From JAJXSS01 sp964547135 (lineage in GTDB: Bacteria > Planctomycetota > Phycisphaerae > Phycisphaerales > Phycisphaeraceae): DNA of 64,000 nt. The notes under the pieces were generated by a model. The model saw nothing but the letters and a program-made list of their open reading frames with translations. It did not search any database and was not told where the DNA came from. Made by a program: the position numbers and the translations under genes. Below, in pieces: positions 7,038-15,553 of this stretch. Numbering within the stretch: position 1 is the stretch's first letter; each line of letters opens with the position of its first letter. The stretch lies in NCBI GenBank assembly GCA_964547135.1, contig CAZJMK010000008.1, forward strand, positions 12,519 to 76,518, given 5' to 3'.

Positions 7038-8558
7038 TCAAGTCGAAGTACCGCCCCCCGGCTCGCTCACAATCTCCGCATACCCCAGTTCCGTCAGCAC
7101 CTGTTGCCGGGGTACACCGATCTGCAATTTAAGTTGCGCTTCCTGCAAACGCTCGCGGTTGTTTTCCGGGATTGGACTCGGCCAATCGATCCGCACCCGC
7201 CGATCGTCCGGGTGATTGGGCAACACCCCCGTCACATCCGCAGCATGAAGCAGCAATTCACACAACCGTTCGATGCCGTTGCCGTAGGTGATCCGTCGTC
7301 GCTGCGTCTTGGCGAGCAAACCCATCAGCACGATGCGCAGTGCGTTCTCGCTGGTCAGGTTGCCCACCCGATCGCGCAACAACCCCGCTGCCACCGCATT
7401 GACCCCCGATGCCTTGTCCAGCGCATCACGTATCTCCGCGATATGTGCATCCTCCGACGGGCTTTTCCCATCGCCGCCGAATTCCTGGATCGACGCCTCC
7501 AGGTTCTCCGTCGCCCACATCTGCCCCGGCCCGACCGGCCTTTCCGTAAACCCCTCAATCCCCTTGCCTAAATACATTTTGAAACATTGAAACGTCACCC
7601 GATTCGCCCGGTCCGACAACCGCGTATTCAATTCATCCTGCAACGGCACCAACGGCTCGACATCCGACAGCCCTTCATAAAAATACGGCTGCGACATATT
7701 TTGAATATGCACCACCGGAATCCGTCCCAGCGGGTTGATCGCCTGTTCCATCACCCGCCCATCCTGCAACCGCGCGACCTGCGCAGCCGTCCACACTTCC
7801 GTGAACTGTGTCGTCGTCCGTCGATGTGCGCTCAATGTCCCCTGACCACCACCCAGCCAGCGATCCAGCCAATGCGGCTTGAACCTGGCCAGTCCCTGAG
7901 GCGATTCCATCTGGTTGAGTGTGCGTTGGTCGTGAATCAGATAGGCTTCAATCCGGCGGTAATCCGCAGGGTGTAACATCGGCACCGCCCGCGGCGCATC
8001 GATCAACTCAATGATGAAATGGGCTGCCTGCGCTTCGAGTCTGCGTCTGTCAGCGACGGGGTTAGTGCTCGTCACCGGTTGCAAACCATCCAGTCGCAGC
8101 AGTAAATCGATATGCCCATACACCGATCCGAGCAGCGCCATGTCCTGAAACAATCCGATGCCGCCGCTGGCGCTGATCACCGCATTCAAAAAAGTTTCGA
8201 TGATTTCCGCCTGTGCGTCCGACTCCGCCAGACTTTGCACCACAAACGGCCGACCAAACATAAAATCCACCAGCGTGTGCAACCGCCAGGCAATGTCATT
8301 TTCAATCACCACCTCACGACCCTGACCCGACCCACATTCCCCATTCACCTCCCCCGTCAGCCTGCCCGGCAAACCATCCTGTTGCGCCCAATCACCAAAA
8401 GGTTGTGTCGAGTTCAACGGTGCCCGCGCCGGGTTGCGGTAGTAGTCCCACAACTTCTGCAACCTCGGCACCTGTCGCAGCTGATGCTCCGTCAGCAGGT
8501 GCTCCAGCAATGCTCCGTCCAACCCCGCTACGCGATTGTCATTTTCAACCAGGCTCAT
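7038..8558 (-). CDS. Phage portal protein
   Basis: The 506-residue protein has the layout of SPP1 gp6/SU10-type portals. An N-terminal stretch reads Q-L-R-Q-V-P-R-L-Q-K-L-W-D-Y-Y-R-N-P near residue 30. A middle N-P-L-G-R-I-P-V-V-H-I-Q-N segment lies around residue 280, followed by S-D-V-E-P-L-V-P-L-Q-D-E-L-N-T-R-L-S-D-R-A-N-R, the classic portal 'wing to stem' helix. A L-R-D-R-V-G-N-L-T-S-E-N-A-L-R stretch lies near 400. Portals form the dodecameric DNA channel at one capsid vertex. It is the first gene of the cassette in transcription order. A terminase would normally precede it, but only the repeat-bearing gap and an ABC permease are found upstream. An AGGGA site precedes the ATG. Confidence 0.85.
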   Translation of the reverse strand: MSLVENDNRVAGLDGALLEHLLTEHQLRQVPRLQKLWDYYRNPARAPLNSTQPFGDWAQQDGLPGRLTGEVNGECGSGQGREVVIENDIAWRLHTLVDFMFGRPFVVQSLAESDAQAEIIETFLNAVISASGGIGLFQDMALLGSVYGHIDLLLRLDGLQPVTSTNPVADRRRLEAQAAHFIIELIDAPRAVPMLHPADYRRIEAYLIHDQRTLNQMESPQGLARFKPHWLDRWLGGGQGTLSAHRRTTTQFTEVWTAAQVARLQDGRVMEQAINPLGRIPVVHIQNMSQPYFYEGLSDVEPLVPLQDELNTRLSDRANRVTFQCFKMYLGKGIEGFTERPVGPGQMWATENLEASIQEFGGDGKSPSEDAHIAEIRDALDKASGVNAVAAGLLRDRVGNLTSENALRIVLMGLLAKTQRRRITYGNGIERLCELLLHAADVTGVLPNHPDDRRVRIDWPSPIPENNRERLQEAQLKLQIGVPRQQVLTELGYAEIVSEPGGGTST

Positions 8559-8924
8559 GGTTCATTCCCTGTCATGGTGTCCACCCGTCATCGCGTGCTC
8601 GACTGTTCCACGCTCAACCCGTGACACCCCACCCCTCTCCCGGCGCAGCGGCGCGCACCATCGCGCCGTGATTGGCGACGCCATCGCCACCAGTGCCATG
8701 AAAAACACCAGCCTTCTGATTTTTTCACGTCACCAATAATTTGTTTGGTTCTTGTACGGTATTGTGCGCGCAGCCATATCAATCGACTTTACAACATGAT
8801 GGCCCAGTGATTTTCTCAGCAGACGCGCACTTGAAGGCTTTGATCGGTCCCCTCTCCCTCCGGGAGAGTTGAAAACCTCGCCGTGGCGGGGGTGAGGGTG
8901 AGGGCGTGCTTTGTGATTGAAATT
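8559..8924. other. Intergenic region between virion cassette and ABC exporter
   Basis: No gene is supported here. The stretch contains a copy of the CCCTCTCCCTCCGGGAGAG module at about 8849-8910, expanded by GTTGAAAACCTCGCCGTGGCGGGGGTGAGGG. The rest shows no clear structure. No terminase fragment could be recognised on either strand. Any promoter of the virion cassette should lie here, but I see no convincing -35/-10 pair. Confidence 0.6.
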
Positions 8925-11900
8925 TCAATACTCTCGATTCAATTCCGTTTTGACATGTCCGCGCATCGCCCACCACACCGCCAGGGTGGTCCACAAAAAA
9001 CCACTGGCCGCCACGCCCAGTACCACCAGCGTCAGCGACCCCATCGGTATCGTGCCGCTCCGAGTTGCCGGTTGCAGCGCGAGTACCGCCGGCAATAGCC
9101 CGCACACCACCCCCAACATCACCACCCCCCAATGTTCCGCCAACACCAGCCGCATCACCCGCTCCCTTGCAAAACCAATTGCCCGCAACACCGCCAATTC
9201 GCCCCGCCGTTCCCCCACATTGCGCAACACCACCACCCCCATCCCCGCACTGCCCAGCATCAGCCCCAGCGCCCCCAACATTTGAAAAATCGCCAGGTAC
9301 GTCTCCTCCACCGCATTGAACCTCGCCAACCGCGCAGGCGTTGTCACCACTTCCATCCCCACATCTTCATACGCCCGTGACAACTCCCTGCGCACCGATT
9401 CCACCTCATCAACCGTTCGACCCTTGGGCACCTCCACCAGCAATCCGCGAAAACCCGTCTCTTGCGGAAAGTGTCTGACAAATGCACGCCTGTCAATCAC
9501 GATGCCGCCTTGCAAAATCGACCGCTGCACCGCACCCACAATCCGAATCCGCAAGGGTTGCCCCCGACCGTCCATCACCTCCACCACCTCACCCACCCGC
9601 TTGCCCAGCGACCATTGCAACGTCCCCGCATCCACCACCCCAGGTATTTCATCACCACCAACATCTCCCGCCGCCGTCAGCAACCACCACGGGTTATCCG
9701 CGTTGATACGTGCGCTTCGCGCTTCCACCAGCTGATCCCTTTCCCACGCCGGCTGCCAATACTGCGTAAATGTAAACGCCCCGCGCTCCGCCAATGCCGT
9801 CGCATCAACCCCAAACACTCGCGGGTTCACAGGCCGATGTAAATTCAAACAACTGGTTTCATCTCCTTCCCGCATCCGCCAGGGCAACAGTGTCACCCCA
9901 TTCATCATGGCATCCTCCAACCCCAACGCCAGCCGTGTCGTCGAGTCGTTCGGGTCACTGGCCATGGGCAGACTCGCTTGTGCCCACAACGCAAATCCAC
10001 CTGCGCCACTCCTGCGCTCCTGAAAATCATTCAACTTCACAGGCCGTTGTGCCTGCACCGCCACCACCAGAAACAAACCGCAGGCCAGCATCGTCACCGC
10101 TGCCAGATGTCGCCCTCGTCGTCGCCCCAAAGCCTTGATCCCCGCGCTTGCCAGTGACACCTGTTCCACCCCCCAACCCGCTGCCAATCGCCACAAACCC
10201 GCTCGCACCCACAGCAACATCGCCCCTAAACCCATCGCCCCCGCCAGAAAAAACATCATCGGCAAAGCCCCCGCCGACTGCGCACCCGACCTGACCACCA
10301 CCACCATCGTCAACCCCGTCAGCACCAGCGCAGGCAGCAATGCCACCTTCCACTTACGCCGCAACACCCCTGACGGCGTTATCGCTTCACCACCCTCCCC
10401 CGACAGCATCGCCCGCACATTCACTCCCCGCTGTCCCCGCAACGCCCACCCCATCGCCAATACCGCCACCGTCAGGTTGATCGCTGCCCCGATCCACATC
10501 GTTCGACTCGACAACGACATCGACCACATCGGTTCCGCCTTGACCACCATGGCCGCATCGCTGTCCCCAACCATGCCGTCACCGGCCAACCCCACCGCGC
10601 CGCGCCAAAAACCCTCCAACCCCCACAACACTGCCTGCGTGTACCCCGCTGCCAGTATCACCCCCAACCCCGTGCCCACCAGCGCAGCCAACACCCCCTC
10701 GGTCAGCAGCCACCGTCGCACCCGCCGACGCGCGATTCCCACCGCCAATAACATGCCGATTTCGCGCTGCCGGGTTTCGATGCTCAGTGCAAAAAGCAAA
10801 GCCGTGAGCACCGCTGCCGCGCTGACCAGAAACATCGAACACCCTGCAAACAGCGCCCCAAAATCCAACGCCTCGCTTCCCGCTGCCGCTGCCATGTCGC
10901 GCACATCCATCACCACCCAGCCCAGTGCCCCCGGTTCGATCTTCTTCCGCAACGCCGCATCAATTTCCGATCGTTGATGTCGCTCTGCATTCCAGCGCAC
11001 CGCGGTGAGGTTTCCAAAACGATTGGCCCACCACGATTGTGCCTCCGTCAAACTCACCCATGCCTTGGGTGTCCCCCGATACGTCTCCCAATACGTCTCA
11101 TCCCTGGGTCGAATCTTTTCCAAATCGATGGCAAACCCCGGGTCCCAATCACGACAATTCTCCTGCGTCGCCAATCCCGGAAACGCAGGCATCAACCCCG
11201 CGTCCGCCCGTGCATCCGCCATCGCCACCACTTCGCTCACCCGTACCCGCACCGTTTGCTCATCCAGCTTGCGCCCTTCCCCCAACACATAAAACGACAT
11301 CGCAATTTCATCGCCCACCGTCGCCTGCAAATCCTCCGCCAACCACGCACTGATCGCCAGGTCGCTGCTTTCTTTTTCAAATGATCCACCAACTTCACCC
11401 AACACCCCCAATCCGCTCACCATCGAATACGGCGTGCTCCGCTCCCCGTGCCTCAACTCATTCACAAAATAAGTCAGTACCCCCCTGGGCTCATCACCCA
11501 CACCCCTTGCCGCCTCCCCAATCACACCCTCCAAAAACACCCGGTCACTGCGCAACTCAATCACCCCCGGCTTTGCCGAGTTGCCACGCTCACCCAACTC
11601 CCGCAATTCAAGCTGCACATCAACCAGTTGCCAATGCCTGCCCAAACTTTCGCGCAACACACTCCCGGCAGCCTGTGTCAACAGCACATTCGCCCGGCCA
11701 CTTTGCTTCAACTGTTCCGCCAACCACTCCCGCTGCACAAACACCGAAACCGCCCCCGTTTGATTGGCCGCCAAACCAAACTGCCCAAATTCTGTTCGAT
11801 TCAACACCCCTGCCACCGTCACCGGCAGCGCCAATCCCGCTTCCCCCGGCGTGGCCAGCGGCGCTTCCCGCGCCATCGGCCCAGGGTCGTCCACCCGCAC

Positions 11901-12383
11901 CAACACCCGGTCCCCCACCTTCAACCCCAACTGCCCCGCCAACGCCACATTCACATACGCCTGCCCCGCCCCCGGCGCCCCCGGTAACGCAGGTGATGTT
12001 TGCGCATGACCTTTCACCAACCCCGGCCCCATCTTCCAAAATGAATCATCCACCCCCACCACCTGCACATCTCTTGCTCGCAATCCCGTTTCCTGCATCA
12101 GTGCGGTACCGGGCAGCATCAGCACCGCAGCCGACTTGTACCCCTGAAGTTCCGTCAGTTCATTGACCAATGCGGCGCGAAAAAATCGTTCCCCGCTGAC
12201 CAGCACACTTTGCGTCTGCCCCAGCCGGGCTTCACTCATCCGTCGTAAACTACCCCGCACCGCATCACCCACCCACAGCGCCCCGATCAGCACCGCTGCC
12301 CCGATCATCGCCCCCAGCATCACCCCGACATGCCCCCGCCGATGATGCCACCAACTCGCCATGATGTATCGCACTGCATTCAT
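8925..12383 (-). CDS. ABC transporter permease with two FtsX/MacB-type modules (YbbP-like)
   Basis: The ATG at 12383 gives 1152 residues starting MNAVRYIMASWWHHRRGHVG; a longer frame to 12446 has no ribosome-binding site. The first membrane helix (about residues 15-38) is followed by a large periplasmic MacB-like domain to about 480. A membrane cluster follows (about 520-760) with the FtsX signature E-T-R-Q-R-E-I-G-M-L-L-A-V-G-I-A-R. Then come a second periplasmic domain and a C-terminal FtsX unit with a second R-G-E-L-A-V-L-R-A-I-G-F motif. This duplicated architecture is that of the YbbP family, which works with a YbbA/LolD-type ATPase, encoded just upstream. The substrate is unknown; lipid, lipoprotein or peptide export from the inner membrane is likely. 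The coding strand is markedly G-rich. Confidence 0.85.
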   Translation of the reverse strand: MNAVRYIMASWWHHRRGHVGVMLGAMIGAAVLIGALWVGDAVRGSLRRMSEARLGQTQSVLVSGERFFRAALVNELTELQGYKSAAVLMLPGTALMQETGLRARDVQVVGVDDSFWKMGPGLVKGHAQTSPALPGAPGAGQAYVNVALAGQLGLKVGDRVLVRVDDPGPMAREAPLATPGEAGLALPVTVAGVLNRTEFGQFGLAANQTGAVSVFVQREWLAEQLKQSGRANVLLTQAAGSVLRESLGRHWQLVDVQLELRELGERGNSAKPGVIELRSDRVFLEGVIGEAARGVGDEPRGVLTYFVNELRHGERSTPYSMVSGLGVLGEVGGSFEKESSDLAISAWLAEDLQATVGDEIAMSFYVLGEGRKLDEQTVRVRVSEVVAMADARADAGLMPAFPGLATQENCRDWDPGFAIDLEKIRPRDETYWETYRGTPKAWVSLTEAQSWWANRFGNLTAVRWNAERHQRSEIDAALRKKIEPGALGWVVMDVRDMAAAAGSEALDFGALFAGCSMFLVSAAAVLTALLFALSIETRQREIGMLLAVGIARRRVRRWLLTEGVLAALVGTGLGVILAAGYTQAVLWGLEGFWRGAVGLAGDGMVGDSDAAMVVKAEPMWSMSLSSRTMWIGAAINLTVAVLAMGWALRGQRGVNVRAMLSGEGGEAITPSGVLRRKWKVALLPALVLTGLTMVVVVRSGAQSAGALPMMFFLAGAMGLGAMLLWVRAGLWRLAAGWGVEQVSLASAGIKALGRRRGRHLAAVTMLACGLFLVVAVQAQRPVKLNDFQERRSGAGGFALWAQASLPMASDPNDSTTRLALGLEDAMMNGVTLLPWRMREGDETSCLNLHRPVNPRVFGVDATALAERGAFTFTQYWQPAWERDQLVEARSARINADNPWWLLTAAGDVGGDEIPGVVDAGTLQWSLGKRVGEVVEVMDGRGQPLRIRIVGAVQRSILQGGIVIDRRAFVRHFPQETGFRGLLVEVPKGRTVDEVESVRRELSRAYEDVGMEVVTTPARLARFNAVEETYLAIFQMLGALGLMLGSAGMGVVVLRNVGERRGELAVLRAIGFARERVMRLVLAEHWGVVMLGVVCGLLPAVLALQPATRSGTIPMGSLTLVVLGVAASGFLWTTLAVWWAMRGHVKTELNREY

Positions 12384-12506
12384 CGTGCCTGACCACCATC
12401 CCTCGATCACCAACCGATCAAGGTTGTTATCACCGCGGGTTTCCATCGTTCAGGTTTAAACATCATCCATCATCCTTTATCCATCATCCATTGATCTTTC
12501 CATCCC

Positions 12507-13190
12507 TCACACCTCCACCAACCGCCCGCCCTGCAACGTCAGCCGTCGATGCATCCGTTCCGCCAACTCCGGCCAGTGCGTCACCACCACCATCGTCACC
12601 CCTTCCTTGGCATTCAACTCCACCAACAAATCCGCCAATTGCCGGGCGGAAGTCTGATCCAACGCCCCGGTCGGTTCATCCGCCAACAACAGTTGCGGTT
12701 CATTCATCAAGGCCCGTACCACAGCCGCCCGCTGCCGTTCACCACCCGACAACTGCCCCGGTTTGTGATGCAATCGTTCCCCCAGCCCGACACGCTCCAA
12801 CCACTTTTTCGCCCGCTCCGTGGCCGACGTGCGCAATTCCCCCGGCCCAACCAGTGTCGGTAACAATACATTCTCCAACACTGTCAACTGCGGAAGCAGA
12901 TGATGGGCCTGAAACACAAACCCCAGTTCACACGCCCGCACCTTCGCTGCCTCGTCTTCACTCAGTCGCGCCAGGTTCCGCTCATTCAAAATCACCTGGC
13001 CCCTATCCGGCTGATCCAGCGTGCCAATGATGTTGAGCAGCGTCGTCTTCCCCGAACCCGAAGGCCCGACAATCGCCAATGACTCGCCCTTGTTCACCGT
13101 CAAACTCACATCCGTCAGCACCCTCGGCCCAGCGCCCCCGTCGCTCACCCCGGCATACCCCTTGTGAATTTCCACCAGTTCCAGCAACAT
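12507..13190 (-). CDS. ABC transporter ATP-binding protein, LolD/YbbA type
   Basis: This 227-residue ATPase has all the expected motifs: Walker A G-P-S-G-S-G-K-T-T near residue 42, a Q-loop F-V-F-Q-A-H-H-L-L near 95, the signature L-S-G-G-E-R-Q-R near 147, Walker B L-L-L-A-D-E-P-T-G-A-L-D near 167 and a switch histidine in V-V-T-H-W. The MacB/LolD-specific features (L-L-P-Q-L-T-V-L-E-N-V near 101 and the E-P-T-G-A-L-D form) place it in the o228/LolD group. It should energise the double-FtsX permease encoded downstream. Its ATG shares a base with the stop of the membrane protein gene upstream (TGATG), which indicates translational coupling and a three-gene operon. Confidence 0.92.
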   Translation of the reverse strand: MLLELVEIHKGYAGVSDGGAGPRVLTDVSLTVNKGESLAIVGPSGSGKTTLLNIIGTLDQPDRGQVILNERNLARLSEDEAAKVRACELGFVFQAHHLLPQLTVLENVLLPTLVGPGELRTSATERAKKWLERVGLGERLHHKPGQLSGGERQRAAVVRALMNEPQLLLADEPTGALDQTSARQLADLLVELNAKEGVTMVVVTHWPELAERMHRRLTLQGGRLVEV

Positions 13191-13837
13191 CAGCGCTGCC
13201 CTCCATGCTCATCCCTCGTCGCATGTTCCTGCACCGATGTTGTCGGCGCGATGGCGGAAGGTTGATTCGCCGATGGCACTGCCATGCTCGCCTTTACCCC
13301 CGGTGCGTGTCCCCCCGTGCTCGCCGGCGGTCGATACAACGTCACCAGGCACCCGCCCAACGCAGCCAGCACGATCCCCGCATAAAACGGCCAGCGAATG
13401 CTCGACCACCCGCCCCCCGGCGGATGCACCATTAACGCCACCAGCGCATTCACCACCGGCGCCCCCGCAAACACAATCGACATCACCACGCTCGGCGGAC
13501 CCTTGGCGCCAAACGCAAGCAATACCCCCAGTGCCCCCGCAGCACCGACGATGCCCGCCAACAGTGACCACCACAACCCGCGTGATTCAAAATGCCAGTC
13601 CGCCCCGCGCATCCATAAAATCGCCAGCGGCGCCAACACCGCCGTCAAAAAATACGCCAGCCCCACAAACAGAAACGCTTTGAACAAACCGTTGGACGCA
13701 TCCTTCATGCCCATGCGACCGGTGTGCAGAAACACCCCGTACAACCCCCAGCAGGCCACCGTCATCAAGGCGTAAATCACCCACCCCGCCCCCGCACTCC
13801 CCGATACATTCGCCGCTGTCGTCGCGGTCATGCTCAT
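13190..13837 (-). CDS. EamA/DMT-like small membrane transporter
   Basis: The protein has 215 residues with about five hydrophobic helices (first near 20-38 with T-V-A-C-W-G-L-Y-G-V-F-L). The P-S-V-V-M-S-I-V-F-A-G-A-P-V-V-N-A-L-V-A-L segment is typical of a drug/metabolite transporter half. A cytoplasmic-looking Ala/Pro/Ser-rich tail of about 45 residues follows the last helix. A single EamA half of this length would have to dimerise. It overlaps the ATPase gene by one base and is the first gene of the ABC operon, yet its link to the exporter's function is unclear. The transported compound is unknown. Confidence 0.7.
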   Translation of the reverse strand: MSMTATTAANVSGSAGAGWVIYALMTVACWGLYGVFLHTGRMGMKDASNGLFKAFLFVGLAYFLTAVLAPLAILWMRGADWHFESRGLWWSLLAGIVGAAGALGVLLAFGAKGPPSVVMSIVFAGAPVVNALVALMVHPPGGGWSSIRWPFYAGIVLAALGGCLVTLYRPPASTGGHAPGVKASMAVPSANQPSAIAPTTSVQEHATRDEHGGQR

Positions 13838-13914
13838 GTGTATTATCCCTTGGCGTTATGAAAACAGTTCAAAATCAATGGGGCTTGGCCCCCTAGCCCC
13901 TAGCCCCCGCAATG

Positions 13915-15222
13915 CTACCGACTCACCCGTTCATACACCCCCAGCACCTTTTTCGCCATCAGGTCCATGTTAAACCCTTCCCGCACCCGCTGACACCCTT
14001 GCGCACCCAGTGTTCGTGCCTTGGGTAAATCGTTGAGTAACCCGTCCAGTTGATTTGCCAAATCCTCCGCGTCATCCGGTTCGCACAGCATCCCTCCGCC
14101 GGTCTGTGCCAATAATTCCGCAAACGCCCCGTGTCTGGGTTGCACCACCGGCACACCACACGCCAACGCCTCCAACACGTACAACCCAAACGCCTCGCCG
14201 TACGTCGCAGGCACACTCAGCAAATCCAACCCCTGCAAAAATTTCACCTTTTCCGCCAAATCCACATTCGCCTGCCAGGTCACATGTTCGGTCAACCCCG
14301 CGTCCGCCAATTTCTTTTTTTGTGCCTGCACATACCCCACATCCCCCGCTGTCATCGCCCCTGCCACCTGCAACGAAACTTTTGTGGTTACCCCCTGCAT
14401 CGTCCGCCGCCGCTGCATCAACCGCACATACGCATCGACCAGCGTATGCAGCCCCTTGTCCGCACACATCCGCGCCAAATACCCGATCACCAAGCCATCA
14501 CTTGTTTCACCCGCAGCGCGATCGGCGGGGGCGTACAACCCCACATCAATGCCGTTGTACACCACATCGATGCGCTCGATTGGCAAATTCAGCCGGGCGG
14601 CCATGGTGTCCCGGTAATACCCGCTGATGGCTATCAGCCCATCCACCTGCTGGGCCAGTTCACACATTTTCGCCCACGCTGAGTCGCGCAATTCCGGGGG
14701 CAATCGATCGACAAACGTATCTTCCCCCTGCAACGTCACCACCACTTTGGTCCTCAATGCCTGTTTCAACCGTGGCGCCAAGCCGAGCAACAGTGCGTTG
14801 GACAGCACCACCACGTCAGCCTTGGGTTGAGTCTGCAAAAACGCAACCAGCCGTTCGAGTTCCTTGGTTTGCCGACCTGCTGCACCGGCCAGCATCGACA
14901 TCATCAATTCGCCCTGAGCCTGTGGTGAAGTCAGGTGCGCCTTTTCCGCCACCTTCCGCAACACGCCGGGCTGATCCAGCCAGCGATCCAACCACCTGGG
15001 CGTATGTCGAAACACCCCCGCCTTCTGCTGCAAATAAACATTTACCCCACCAAAAAAAACCTCCGACTCCGCCACCGCTACATCACTCACGAGCGGCAAA
15101 TACATCGGCACCAGCAACACCTCATGCCCCAATTTCCGCAACGCTTTGACAAGCGCCAAATCTCGCAGACAACTGCCGCAGTGAAACGTGCCCGTCCCGG
15201 GGGTGATTTGCACGATACGCAT
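13915..15222 (-). CDS. GT4-type glycosyltransferase (GT-B fold)
   Basis: The start at 15222 (M-R-I-V-Q-I-T-P-G-T-G) is preceded by AAGGTGG. The frame continues upstream for 35 codons, but that part is repeat-derived. The 435-residue protein has an N-terminal Rossmann lobe with G-S-C-L-R-D near residue 20. The donor-binding C-terminal lobe has G-Y-L-A-R-M-C-A-D-K-G near 240 and the E-x7-E element Y-G-E-A-F-G-L-Y-V-L-E-A-L-A-C-G-V-P-V-V near 345. It transfers an activated sugar to an unknown acceptor, probably in envelope polysaccharide or glycolipid synthesis. It stands apart from the main polysaccharide cluster and lacks the Ala-Ala end seen there. Confidence 0.85.
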   Translation of the reverse strand: MRIVQITPGTGTFHCGSCLRDLALVKALRKLGHEVLLVPMYLPLVSDVAVAESEVFFGGVNVYLQQKAGVFRHTPRWLDRWLDQPGVLRKVAEKAHLTSPQAQGELMMSMLAGAAGRQTKELERLVAFLQTQPKADVVVLSNALLLGLAPRLKQALRTKVVVTLQGEDTFVDRLPPELRDSAWAKMCELAQQVDGLIAISGYYRDTMAARLNLPIERIDVVYNGIDVGLYAPADRAAGETSDGLVIGYLARMCADKGLHTLVDAYVRLMQRRRTMQGVTTKVSLQVAGAMTAGDVGYVQAQKKKLADAGLTEHVTWQANVDLAEKVKFLQGLDLLSVPATYGEAFGLYVLEALACGVPVVQPRHGAFAELLAQTGGGMLCEPDDAEDLANQLDGLLNDLPKARTLGAQGCQRVREGFNMDLMAKKVLGVYERVSR

Positions 15223-15239
15223 CAATCCACCTTGTTGCA

Positions 15240-15552
15240 AAGAATCTGCGCCGGAAGTCGTCCAGTGGTCCGACAAGCCGAGTCGGAGGCGTCCTCGCCG
15301 ACGGCTCGGGTATTCTGCATGGTTCATCGGTTCATCGGTTCATCGGTTACTCGGTTACTCGGTTACTCGGTTACTCGGACAAAATTGTATTGGCATTTTT
15401 CTTCCCGATTAACCGACTCACTGACCAACCGATTAACCGACTCACTGACCAACCGATTAACCGACCCACCGACTAACCGATTATCCATTTCGATCAGACG
15501 CGATGAATCGCGGCGCTAACAATCGAATACGGTTCCGTCACTTGGCCACTTG
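15240..15552. repeat. Composite repeat block: variable-arm hairpin, CGGTT inverted arrays, ATTATCGCG-type palindrome, CACTTGGC tract
   Basis: The gap between two genes is built wholly of modules. Positions 15274-15315 hold a minus-strand GAATACCC/GGCTTG hairpin. Positions 15321-15379 hold a CGGTTCAT/CGGTTACT array of 8-base units. Positions 15406-15484 hold its complement-like array (CCGATTAA, CCGACTCA, CTGACCAA). Positions 15495-15520 hold GACGCGATGAATCGCGGCGC. Positions 15538-15570 hold CACTTGGCCACTTGATCACT. The two CGGTT arms can fold on each other over about 60 bases. The same order of modules, with shorter arms, occurs at 18988-19185, 34410-34650 and 36560-36810. Confidence 0.85.
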
Positions 15553-15553
15553 A

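Noticed and set aside
8779..9132. 117-codon minus-strand frame possibly representing a terminase fragment
   Set aside because: It overlaps the end of the permease gene in another frame and shows Gly/Arg-rich low complexity with no terminase motif.
15223..15327. 35-codon N-terminal extension of the glycosyltransferase at 13915
   Set aside because: It is read from the hairpin element upstream; the ATG at 15222 has a good ribosome-binding site and fits the fold.
15321..15484. CRISPR-like array of short repeats
   Set aside because: The 8-base units are contiguous, without unique spacers of 25-40 bases, and no cas gene is near. It is a tandem/inverted array.
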